DNA from: UBA922 sp964571295
Lineage (GTDB): Bacteria; Patescibacteriota; Patescibacteriia; Magasanikbacterales; UBA922
NCBI GenBank assembly: GCA_964571295.1
Contig: CAZNAO010000001.1
Span: 6,289 to 70,288, forward strand
DNA length: 64,000 nt
Direction: 5' to 3'
In this document: piece after piece, positions 50,955 through 57,773 of the stretch
Layout of the letters: each line of letters begins with the position of its first letter
Numbering within the stretch: position 1 is the first letter of the stretch
Program-made: the position numbers and the translations under genes
The notes under the pieces: generated by a model
What the model was told of the DNA's origin: nothing
What the model saw: only the letters and a program-made list of their open reading frames with translations
Databases searched by the model: none

Positions 50955-51363
50955 CAGTAAGGAATTTTTTTGCCTCAACCGTACTATTCGAAGTCGGGCG
51001 GGCACGAAGACGTTTTTCCCCGATTGGTTTATTGGTAAATTTGCAAATACCGTAGGTTCCCGCATCGATTCGTTTGAGTGCTGATTCCACATCGCGTAGT
51101 TGTTTTTCAAGCACTCCTTCAAGAGATTTATTAGTGATAAAATCTTCCACCTCATGCGCATTGTCTTCGGGCTCGGTGCCGTATTTGGGAAATATCGCAT
51201 TAGTATCTCCTGCGATGCGAGGATTTTTTACGGTAAACGTCCCCAATTCTTCTTCGAGCTTTCGTTTCTGTTCTAGCAGGGCTTGCTGCATTTCTCGTAC
51301 AAACTCAGGCGTAAGCCCGGAATCAGGATGTACTTTGATACCAGGGGTGTTTTTCTTTGGCAT
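50944..51363 (-). CDS. DksA/TraR-like protein lacking the zinc cysteines
   Basis: 139 aa. Coiled-coil N-terminal two thirds (PEFVREMQQALLEQKRKLEEELG, LEKQLRDVESALKRIDAGTYG) and the DksA finger region GICKFTNKPIGEKRLRARPTS. Only one of the four Cys of a canonical finger remains (GIC), the others being replaced by T, S and A. Family knowledge: DksA binds the RNA polymerase secondary channel; zinc-less versions exist. An extended -10 TGCTATACT lies about 30 nt upstream of the start. Confidence 0.82.
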   Translation of the reverse strand: MPKKNTPGIKVHPDSGLTPEFVREMQQALLEQKRKLEEELGTFTVKNPRIAGDTNAIFPKYGTEPEDNAHEVEDFITNKSLEGVLEKQLRDVESALKRIDAGTYGICKFTNKPIGEKRLRARPTSNSTVEAKKFLTDEV

Positions 51364-51433
51364 ACGTCATGGGTTAATTGATCTTGGTGGGTAGTATAGC
51401 AGAAGGGCTTTAAAAGACGCAAGATTTTTGGAA

Positions 51434-51757
51434 ATAAAAAAACGGCCATCCGTAGGCCCGTAGTGATGATACTATGTGGCTGGAGGCCGTTAGTTTTCAA
51501 GGGTTGGGTCTTTCTCAAGCACTCTCAATCGTTAGGGCATAACGACTCAGATAGCTTGAGAAAAGCCAGCGATTCCCTGAAAATGTATAACCTGATTGAC
51601 CACTCAAAGGGTGTTGAATCGGCATTACTGCCATACTCAGACCGTATTTGTTTTTGTTGTTGGTGTTTATTCCGACGAATCGGAACGGTGAGTAGTCTAA
51701 TCGGTATATGGTGTGTTCGAGGCGCGAGGCCGAACATCACGTTATCAAAGATCAACA
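51434..51757 (-). ncRNA. Candidate structured non-coding RNA
   Basis: A 320-nt stretch without a credible ORF, behind a consensus promoter. Seen on minus: TTCCGA-TTCG-TCGGAA (UUCG tetraloop), GTTCG...CGAAC, a nine-bp TTCTCAAGC/GCTTGAGAA stem enclosing TCGTTA-TGCCC-TAACGA, and a final AACGGCC/GGCCGTT stem with T-run TTTTTTT. No tmRNA T-arm or tag, no SRP loop, no RNase P core motif was found. Confidence 0.6.
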
Positions 51758-51762
51758 AATAC

Positions 51763-51791
51763 AGTATAGCATATTTTGAATATATGGTCAA
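51763..51791 (-). promoter_or_regulatory. Promoter of the candidate ncRNA
   Basis: TTGACC, 17 nt, TATACT on minus, with TG ahead of the -10. Confidence 0.8.
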
Positions 51792-51889
51792 GGATTTTAG
51801 ATAAACCCGTTTTATTTCGCTTTATTGAGCAAAAAAATGTGTATTTTTGTAAAAATCATTTGTCTATACCAGTGTATACAAATACACAC

Positions 51890-51976
51890 TTATCCCCATA
51901 TATGTGTACTTTTCCACACACTTATCCCCAATGTCTAGAGTATTGTATACAATTTTATAATTTTTTGGGTGGATAT
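51890..51976. other. Second DnaA-box-like cluster
   Basis: TTATCCCCA (51890-51898), TTTTCCACA (51910-51918), TTATCCCCA (51922-51930), same direction, then an inverted ATATCCACC (51968-51976) beyond an AT-rich segment. The first two forms also occur in oriC. No gene lies in 51792-52093. Confidence 0.6.
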
Positions 51977-52093
51977 CCTGTGTGTATGATGAAAATGCTT
52001 AGTAGAATATTGAAGACGTCTGTCTATTAGGAAGAGAGATCTGTGATTGTTATAAAAAATTGCTACATTGAGCTAAAATATCGCCTAAAAGGA

Positions 52094-52122
52094 TTGACAA
52101 AATCTTTGGTGTGTACTATACT
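52094..52122 (+). promoter_or_regulatory. Promoter of the orphan lipoprotein gene
   Basis: TTGACA, 17 nt, TATACT; leader about 80 nt. Confidence 0.88.
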
Positions 52123-52211
52123 TGCTCGTTACCAATGTTGGTGACAGTGTTCCTTACAAAAACGTAGGCACCTATGCCTGAGCTCTGTGCTCGAAAATAG
52201 GAGGAGTTCTC

Positions 52212-53000
52212 ATGTTCAGCAAAAACTTCGTTTTCATGATCATCATCCTTCTCGGTGCGTGTGATGCGGACTACTACGTCGAAGACAGTGATCCGCAACA
52301 TGGGATCGTCGAGGTCTCCCGGTGCATCGACAGCTTCACCTGTCCCGCGGGGTACGAGTGTGGTTTTGATCATCGGTGTGTTTTGGTCGAGAGTCAGGAA
52401 GAACAAAAAGTGCTTCTCGATCCTGAGTGCAGCGACGAGATCGATTACGTCGTCCGATCTGTATATCCTCGCACGCCTGATTCTGTCGGGTATGGGGTGG
52501 TGGTGAAACTCTCTGACATGGAGAGTGTCCAGGATGTCGAGCTTCTTGAGTTCGAGATCAGCGCCTGTCGGTACATCACCTTCGACCATCCTTCTGTGTG
52601 GATCGAATCGTATGGAGTTTCCGTAGACGAGGAAAATCAGAACGCTGCTGACCCTGAAGGTGTTATCCTTCCGGACTGGTCGACGAGGTTTTACGACTTT
52701 ACCATCACTGAAGATGGCGAGGTTGTGTACTACGAAGAGGTTCCTCATGAGATGACTGTTGCAGATACTAACTGTAGCGCCCAGTTCCATCAGGGTTCTC
52801 CTCGAGCGATGGTACCTGGTGAGACGGTAGTATTCACGTTCAGTGCCTCGATCCGTTCGGAGTTTCCTACCTCGTCCTCGTTCACTGTGGGTGAGCCTCG
52901 CTTAGGTTTCAGCATGCCACCGAGTCCGAACCCGTTCGATCGACGTGTTCCGTGGGGTACGCACATCACGTATCCACAGATGGTCTTGATCGTTCCTTAG
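52212..53000 (+). CDS. Orphan lipoprotein (cassette H)
   Basis: 262 aa. ATG 52212 has AGGAGG eight nt upstream. Lipobox ILLGAC (Cys17), a short Cys module CIDSFTCPAGYECGFDHRC, then a beta-rich domain of about 200 residues (YGVVVKLSDMESVQDVELLEFEI, FYDFTITEDGEVVYYEEV, MVPGETVVFTFSASI) that looks like an Ig/transglutaminase-type sandwich. Unrecognised. Codons are C- and G-ending, unlike the following LTD gene. Flanked by own promoter and a UUCG-capped terminator. Confidence 0.75.
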   Translation: MFSKNFVFMIIILLGACDADYYVEDSDPQHGIVEVSRCIDSFTCPAGYECGFDHRCVLVESQEEQKVLLDPECSDEIDYVVRSVYPRTPDSVGYGVVVKLSDMESVQDVELLEFEISACRYITFDHPSVWIESYGVSVDEENQNAADPEGVILPDWSTRFYDFTITEDGEVVYYEEVPHEMTVADTNCSAQFHQGSPRAMVPGETVVFTFSASIRSEFPTSSSFTVGEPRLGFSMPPSPNPFDRRVPWGTHITYPQMVLIVP

Positions 53001-53030
53001 TTGTCCAGCAATTCGGCCGGACAGCACTAG

Positions 53031-53060
53031 CCCTGTACTTCGGTGCAGGGTCTTGTTTTT
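53031..53060 (+). terminator. Terminator of cassette H
   Basis: CCCTGTAC-TTCG-GTGCAGGG then TCTTGTTTTT. Confidence 0.9.
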
Positions 53061-53125
53061 GTGAATACTTTTCGTGTGTGCTATACTAATTTTATTAACA
53101 ATTTATTTCTAACATACGGAGGGGT

Positions 53126-56100
53126 ATGAAAGAACAATGGAGGGAAGTGGTACTTATTGTTTTTCTTGTTGCGATAAGTATTTTTTTGTTTTCAAAACAG
53201 GCTGTGACTGTCTCTGAGTCAATTATCATTACTGAAATTTGTCCGAGCGGATGCGCTCTTACTGATCACCAATGGATAGAGATATATAACAAAAGTTCGG
53301 AGCCGATTGACTTAGCTGGCTGGAAATTCTGGGAAGGTGGGGTAAACCATGGGCTTACCCTGAGTCCGAGTAGTACCGTAACTTCCACTATTCTCTCATC
53401 GGGCGCATATGCAGTTATTACTCAGAATGATCGCATATTTTTTGGAGACCATCCTAGTGTTACCTCAACGGTGTTTGATAGCGCATGGACTACACTTACT
53501 AAAACCGGTGAGGAGATCGGGATTAAAAAGGGAAATGGAATTGATGATTTTGTAGAACAATTTGTCTACGCCAGTGTAGACAAATATTCACTTGAGCGCA
53601 TACATCCGAATGGAGATCCTGCAAGTATGCTTGAATGGAAAGAACATCCTGACGCTTCTACCCCTGGATCGGAAAATTATTGGTGGGTGCAGAGTGGGGA
53701 AGGATCTGTAAACCGTATTCCGTATGCACAGTTTACTCTACCCACCTCAACCCTTGTTGGTGAGACTGTTATATTCGATGCATTCGCTTCGAGTGATTTT
53801 GAGGGGTTTATTGAACGATATGTGTGGATGATTGAGGGGCTGGAATATGAAGGGGTGAGTGTGGAGTATGTGTTCACTGCAACCGGGACGAAACATATTT
53901 CACTTACCGTATATGATACAGCATCTGCTTCAAGCACGATTTCGCGAGATATTGAAGTGGTATCTCTCACTGATGATGAAGAAATTATCCAACGTCCGCC
54001 TCCAAGAATTTTTATTAATGAATTTCTTAGTGATCCACATAGTGGAGAAAAAGAATGGATTGAATTATACAATTCGGAAGATGGAGATGTGGTGCTTGGT
54101 GGATATACTCTCTATGATGGTGTCGGGAAAATTGCGAACGTGACCGGAACTATTGAAGCATTCGGATTCCGAACCGCGTATCTCACTTCGAGTAAATTGA
54201 ATCAGACCGGAGACCGAATCGTGCTTATGGATCCTACGGGAGATGTGGTTGATAGTGTGTCTTATGGAAATTGGGAGGATGGAGACATCACCGATAACGC
54301 GGGCGCGCCTAAGAAAGGCTATTCGACCGCACGAAACAGTGATGGGGAGGATACGGATATCGATCAATCCGATTTTTCGTATACGATCACTCCAACACCA
54401 AATTTTCCGAATAATATTACCGCAGATCCAGTACCCGTGCCGCCTCAAGTCGTGAATTCTCCGATCGTCTATTCTCAAGAGGCCACACAGACAAAACTGA
54501 CATTTCCTGATGGTAGTGTTGTAGTCAGTGAGTTCGTATCAGCTCCGTCTACCGGAGTAGTTGAATTTGTAGAATTGTATAACACGACTTCTGATTCAAT
54601 TTCACTTGAAGGATGGATACTTCGTGATGGAAGCGGAGCGAATACCACACTCGTGGGTACGATATCAGCATGGGGATTTTTCGTGATCGACAAACCGAAA
54701 GGAAGTCTGAATAACGCAGGAGACCTAATTATGCTTCTTGATCCAAGCGGAAAAGAGATTGACCGCGTGGTGTATGGAAATTGGAATGGTGAAGATAGTG
54801 CTGTTGCGGCACCAAGCAAAGGGCAGTCCGCGGCACGGACAGACAGCGTTTTTGATTTTCGAATTACCGATCTCATTACGAAAGGTTCGATAAACCAGAT
54901 TGTCCAAAATTCTGTGTCGGGTGGTGATAGGGTGAATACTTCAACATCTTCGACACTTTCGTCTTCCGACAGTGATTTGTCTATTGATTTGTTTTCTCCT
55001 GAGTTTCTTCCGATCATTACTGAAGTGCTTCCTAATCCGCTTGGTGCCGACACACAGAATGAATATGTCGAATTGTACAATCCGTTTGATCGCGATATTT
55101 CGCTTGCTGGATTATTTCTTGATGATATTGAAGGTGGGTCAAAACCGTATGCGTTTAGTGCGGATTCTATGCTTCGGTCACATGAATACCGGGTTTGGTA
55201 TTCCAAAGATACTAAACTTTCTTTTGCTAATACGTCTGACAGTGTGCGAATTTTGGATTCTGAACACACGGTTTTACAAGAAGTGGAATATTTCGGGGCA
55301 AAAGAGAATAAGTCCTATACCTCTGGGGCCGATATGTGGTTCTGGACCTCTGAATTGAGTCCAAACACGGAAAATCCGTTGGCCCCTCTTCCTGATGTTG
55401 TCTCAGATACCAGAGCTAAAACAACTGCTGCAAAAACAGCCGTCAAAACGACGCTTGCGCAAGTGCGTAATTTTGATGTTGGTACACCGGTGACAATGGA
55501 CGGCGTTGTGTTGGTGCCGCCTGGAGTACTCAGTACGCAATATGTGTATGTGGGTAGTGAATCCGGTATTGGGATTCAAGTGTATTCGTATAAAAAAGAA
55601 TTTCCTGAAATCGCTTCGGGAGATAAGGTGGTCATATCAGGTGAACTTTCTGAAGTGTCCGGTGAGATGAGGGTAAAGCTTGCCAGTCTTGGTGATGTAG
55701 AGCTTGTTCACTCTGCCACGACCACGCTTATTGCCCCATATCCAGTCGCAGTGGTGGATGTTGGGGAATCGTATGAGGGTGGTTTGGTAGAGGTTACGGG
55801 AGAAATTACCGGTGTTAAGGGATCATATATTTATCTTGATGATGGGACTGACGAGGTCAAGCTATATATCCGTGGAGGATCAGGAATTGACAAGAACATG
55901 TTTGTCGAAGGTGCTCGTGCGCGGGTTGCTGGCATCGTGCAAGAAACTAAGAGCGGCTATCATATTTCACCGCGAGATCAGTCTGATGTGGTTGTTGAAA
56001 ATAATGAAGTCCGAGGAGAAAAGATTGAAGCAGAAAATTCTCTGGAACCCTCGTATTCCTCAACACAGCTGGTTCGTGTCGCTATTATACTTTTTGCGGG

Positions 56101-56185
56101 ATTCGCACTTGTGCTTGGGAGCAGGTTGTATGGGGTGAAGATGATCGAGTTCATACGATCGAGAATACACAAGCGTGAGCACTGA
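53126..56185 (+). CDS. Giant lamin-tail-domain surface protein
   Basis: 1019 aa behind an extended -10 (TGCTATACT) and GGAGGGG. N-terminal signal anchor (VVLIVFLVAISIFLF), then several lamin-tail domains, each beginning like IITEICPSGCALTDHQWIEIYN, IFINEFLSDPHSGEKEWIELYN, VVSEFVSAPSTGVVEFVELYN and IITEVLPNPLGADTQNEYVELYN. A PKD-like domain lies between the first two, OB-fold domains near residues 790-960 (FDVGTPVTMDGVVLVPPGV; VEVTGEITGVKGSYIYLDD), and a C-terminal TM with a basic tail (RSRIHKREH). Inference: cell-surface protein that may bind polymer or extracellular nucleic acid. Confidence 0.88.
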   Translation: MKEQWREVVLIVFLVAISIFLFSKQAVTVSESIIITEICPSGCALTDHQWIEIYNKSSEPIDLAGWKFWEGGVNHGLTLSPSSTVTSTILSSGAYAVITQNDRIFFGDHPSVTSTVFDSAWTTLTKTGEEIGIKKGNGIDDFVEQFVYASVDKYSLERIHPNGDPASMLEWKEHPDASTPGSENYWWVQSGEGSVNRIPYAQFTLPTSTLVGETVIFDAFASSDFEGFIERYVWMIEGLEYEGVSVEYVFTATGTKHISLTVYDTASASSTISRDIEVVSLTDDEEIIQRPPPRIFINEFLSDPHSGEKEWIELYNSEDGDVVLGGYTLYDGVGKIANVTGTIEAFGFRTAYLTSSKLNQTGDRIVLMDPTGDVVDSVSYGNWEDGDITDNAGAPKKGYSTARNSDGEDTDIDQSDFSYTITPTPNFPNNITADPVPVPPQVVNSPIVYSQEATQTKLTFPDGSVVVSEFVSAPSTGVVEFVELYNTTSDSISLEGWILRDGSGANTTLVGTISAWGFFVIDKPKGSLNNAGDLIMLLDPSGKEIDRVVYGNWNGEDSAVAAPSKGQSAARTDSVFDFRITDLITKGSINQIVQNSVSGGDRVNTSTSSTLSSSDSDLSIDLFSPEFLPIITEVLPNPLGADTQNEYVELYNPFDRDISLAGLFLDDIEGGSKPYAFSADSMLRSHEYRVWYSKDTKLSFANTSDSVRILDSEHTVLQEVEYFGAKENKSYTSGADMWFWTSELSPNTENPLAPLPDVVSDTRAKTTAAKTAVKTTLAQVRNFDVGTPVTMDGVVLVPPGVLSTQYVYVGSESGIGIQVYSYKKEFPEIASGDKVVISGELSEVSGEMRVKLASLGDVELVHSATTTLIAPYPVAVVDVGESYEGGLVEVTGEITGVKGSYIYLDDGTDEVKLYIRGGSGIDKNMFVEGARARVAGIVQETKSGYHISPRDQSDVVVENNEVRGEKIEAENSLEPSYSSTQLVRVAIILFAGFALVLGSRLYGVKMIEFIRSRIHKREH

Positions 56186-56187
56186 GA

Positions 56188-56961
56188 TTATACTTCAGTA
56201 CCAGAAGTAATAGAGAGTTTTTTCGCAGCAGATCCTCCTTGCACTACAATTTCTATGAATCGTTTATCTCCGAATCCTGAGCTTCCTCTCACTGCTGCAA
56301 GTTCATGGTCTGGTACATCGGTCAGTCGGGTGAAGAGCTGCAACACTCCCCACGGAGTATCAATGGTTTTTTGGGTGGCACCTGCAATGATCGTGGTTTT
56401 ACAATTACCAAAGCAATCTACCCACCATACTTGATTTTTTTTCCGAGAAAAATGTTCTTCGAGTGAGAGGGTGTTCGTCTGAAATAAATGTCCCTCGGTG
56501 AGCCATGCTGCAATGCGCGGCAAAAATTCAAAACTCCTGAATTGCGTGTTCGTGATGTGTGTTGCTTTGTCATGAGTCAGTAGTTGTTTTTGTTCAGCTT
56601 CTGCTGCGACTGTCGGTATGTCGAGCACTTCAACTGATTTGGTAATACCAAGCTCGTATACCAGGCGCAACGTCTCTCCTGCGATTGATGCACATACGAT
56701 TGTTTCTCCAACCTGGAAATATCCGAATGGTGTACCATTTTCCCATTTGTTTTTGGTTTTTTCGCGCGGGGCAACATTGACGAGAATAACACTTTTTTGT
56801 CCCAGTGATGCGTCAAGAATATCGACGAGCATGCCGCCTGCCTCAATATCGTTTGCAACTCCCACTGTTGTTACCGGGCATGAGAGTAGCGAACCTACTC
56901 GAGCCGCCTGTCTGCCGAATGCATTTGCGTCCCGGCAATCGTTGATTATCGTCGCGAACAT
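56188..56961 (-). CDS. SAM hydroxide adenosyltransferase-like protein (DUF62 family)
   Basis: 257 aa from ATG 56961 (MFATIINDCRDANA). C-terminal half matches the family: VWWVDCFGNCKTTI (D-x-FGN-x-xT) and GSSGFGDKRFIEIVVQGGSAAKKLSI. The N-terminus is divergent: NDCRDANAFGRQAAR stands where most members have TDFGxxDxYVGxxKG. Family knowledge: these enzymes split S-adenosylmethionine into adenosine and methionine using water or hydroxide. Behind it lies a Met-codon-rich ORF and a terminator, see the attenuator entries. The divergence leaves activity unproven. Confidence 0.78.
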   Translation of the reverse strand: MFATIINDCRDANAFGRQAARVGSLLSCPVTTVGVANDIEAGGMLVDILDASLGQKSVILVNVAPREKTKNKWENGTPFGYFQVGETIVCASIAGETLRLVYELGITKSVEVLDIPTVAAEAEQKQLLTHDKATHITNTQFRSFEFLPRIAAWLTEGHLFQTNTLSLEEHFSRKKNQVWWVDCFGNCKTTIIAGATQKTIDTPWGVLQLFTRLTDVPDHELAAVRGSSGFGDKRFIEIVVQGGSAAKKLSITSGTEV

Positions 56962-56980
56962 ATACATTTGTGTATGTTAT

Positions 56981-57012
56981 AAAATAAAATGACCCTCGGA
57001 TGGCGAAGGTCA
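56981..57012 (-). terminator. Attenuator-type terminator upstream of the SAM hydrolase gene
   Basis: Minus-strand RNA: TGACCTTCG-CCATC-CGAGGGTCA, nine pairs including one U-G wobble that would be a C-A mismatch on the plus strand, so it is minus-specific. TTTTATTTT follows. Its 5' arm can instead pair with CGAAGGCCGG at 57043-57052. Confidence 0.75.
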
Positions 57013-57034
57013 GGTGTATTACTTTTTGATAAAA

Positions 57035-57109
57035 CTACAATACCGGCCTTCGGGGGAGCGAGGTCATCATAGCCATCATCATGTGCTGTGATTTGGTAGT
57101 GTAGTTCAT
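57035..57109 (-). CDS. Met-rich leader peptide of the SAM hydrolase gene
   Basis: 24 aa: MNYTTKSQHMMMAMMTSL then PRRPVL. Codons 10-15 are ATG ATG ATG GCT ATG ATG. The stop lies 22 nt before the terminator. The Met cluster is directly ahead of GACCTCG (57059-57065), which can pair with CGAAGGCC (57045-57052); that in turn can pair with CCTTCG of the terminator, the 1:2, 2:3, 3:4 layout of classical attenuators. No SD is visible; a TTGACA at 57143-57148 has only a weak -10 (TACCGT). Confidence 0.6.
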   Translation of the reverse strand: MNYTTKSQHMMMAMMTSLPRRPVL

Positions 57110-57171
57110 ACAGGTACTAACGGTACTCTTTCCCTGTAGATATGTCAACTCCTGCTCTGGTGGTTGGGTTC

Positions 57172-57200
57172 TTGACTTTTACCTGCCATGTTGATATACT
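57172..57200 (+). promoter_or_regulatory. tRNA-Ala/Phe/Pro promoter
   Basis: TTGACT, 17 nt, TATACT. Confidence 0.88.
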
Positions 57201-57226
57201 TGTTTTCGATTTTACAAACATGTAAT

Positions 57227-57299
57227 GGGCCAGTAGCTCATCTGGTAGAGCGCCTCGTTTGCACCGAGGAGGTGGGGGGTTCGAGTCCTCTCTGGTCCA
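57227..57299 (+). tRNA. tRNA-Ala (TGC)
   Basis: Acceptor GGGCCAG/CTGGTCC, anticodon stem CCTCG/CGAGG with loop TTTGCAC, T-arm with TTCGAGT. Confidence 0.94.
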
Positions 57300-57305
57300 C
57301 AAGAG

Positions 57306-57377
57306 ACAGTTAGCAGATAACGATTAACAATTGACCGAAGTGCAACGTTAATTGTTGAAGGTTACTTGTTAACTGTT
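57306..57377 (+). terminator. Long A/T hairpin between tRNA-Ala and tRNA-Phe
   Basis: ACAGTTAGCA/TGTTAACTGT outer arms and AACAATT/AATTGTT inner arms, then TTTTTTT. Confidence 0.6.
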
Positions 57378-57384
57378 TTTTTAC

Positions 57385-57456
57385 GCCGAGGTAGCTCAGT
57401 GGTAGAGCAGAGGCCTGAAGAGCCTTGTGTCGCCAGTTCGATCCTGGCTCTCGGCA
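57385..57456 (+). tRNA. tRNA-Phe (GAA)
   Basis: Acceptor GCCGAGG/TCTCGGC, anticodon loop CTGAAGA, D-arm GCTCAGTGGTAGAGC. Confidence 0.92.
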
Positions 57457-57465
57457 CTGTGTAAA

Positions 57466-57539
57466 CGGAGTGTAGCTCAGTTGGCTAGAGCATCTGGTTT
57501 GGGACCAGAGGGTCGTAGGTTCAAGTCCTATCACTCCGA
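57466..57539 (+). tRNA. tRNA-Pro (TGG)
   Basis: Acceptor CGGAGTG/CACTCCG, anticodon stem TCTGG/CCAGA with loop TTTGGGA, T-arm GTAGG-TTCAAGT-CCTAT. Confidence 0.93.
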
Positions 57540-57542
57540 CGA

Positions 57543-57571
57543 CAAAACAGTCTCAACAGAGTCTGTTTTTT
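57543..57571 (+). terminator. tRNA-Pro terminator
   Basis: AAAACAGTCTC-AACA-GAGTCTGTTTTTT, one mismatch in the stem. Confidence 0.8.
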
Positions 57572-57577
57572 GTTTAC

Positions 57578-57606
57578 TTGATTTAGCAAATTTATTGAAC
57601 TATACT
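57578..57606 (+). promoter_or_regulatory. Promoter of the queuosine-transporter leader
   Basis: TTGATT, 17 nt, TATACT; expected start near 57613. Confidence 0.85.
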
Positions 57607-57625
57607 GTTTTTAACTTTTTTTACT

Positions 57626-57691
57626 ATGCTTCGCAATCACTACATACAAACATGGTCTGGTTTCATGTATAACACTCTTCTGTATCGGTAG
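57626..57691 (+). CDS. Asn-His-Tyr leader peptide of the queuosine transporter gene
   Basis: 21 aa: MLRNHYIQTWSGF then MYNTLLYR. Six of 21 codons (AAT CAC TAC in a row at 57635-57643; TAT AAC at 57668-57673; TAT at 57683) are read by GUN-anticodon tRNAs, those that carry queuosine. Its stop codon TAG (57689-57691) lies within the antiterminator 5' strand. The transcript start would be about 13 nt ahead of the ATG. Confidence 0.6.
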   Translation: MLRNHYIQTWSGFMYNTLLYR

Positions 57692-57739
57692 GGTTCGATT
57701 GTTTTTTGTTTATACAATCCGCCCTATCGGCGGTTTTTT
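57684..57739 (+). promoter_or_regulatory. Attenuator of the queuosine transporter gene
   Basis: Terminator CCGCC-CTATC-GGCGG (57719-57733) with TTTTTT. Competing antiterminator CGGTAGGG (57686-57693) with CCCTATCG (57722-57729), eight pairs with one G-U. A weak ATCG/CGAT hairpin (57684-57699) can sequester the antiterminator strand. Confidence 0.7.
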
Positions 57740-57773
57740 GTTTATATGTTTTTCTATTTTAAAAATTACCATT

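Noticed and set aside
51434..51757. RNase P RNA, tmRNA or SRP RNA
   Set aside because: None of the hallmark motifs (GAAAGUCC-type core, tRNA-like T-arm and tag frame, GGAA-loop SRP hairpin) was found on either strand.
52116..52790. 224-aa ORF on the minus strand
   Set aside because: Complement of the lipoprotein gene, which has promoter, SD, signal peptide and terminator; the antisense frame is open because of G/C-rich codons.
54475..55269. 264-aa minus-strand ORF inside the lamin-tail gene
   Set aside because: Antisense shadow; no start signal, and the plus frame has clear domains.
57684..57739. preQ1 riboswitch in the transporter leader
   Set aside because: No small H-type pseudoknot with the A-rich loop of preQ1-I could be read, and the leader ORF and stop-codon-spanning antiterminator explain the sequence better. 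A covariance search should still be run.
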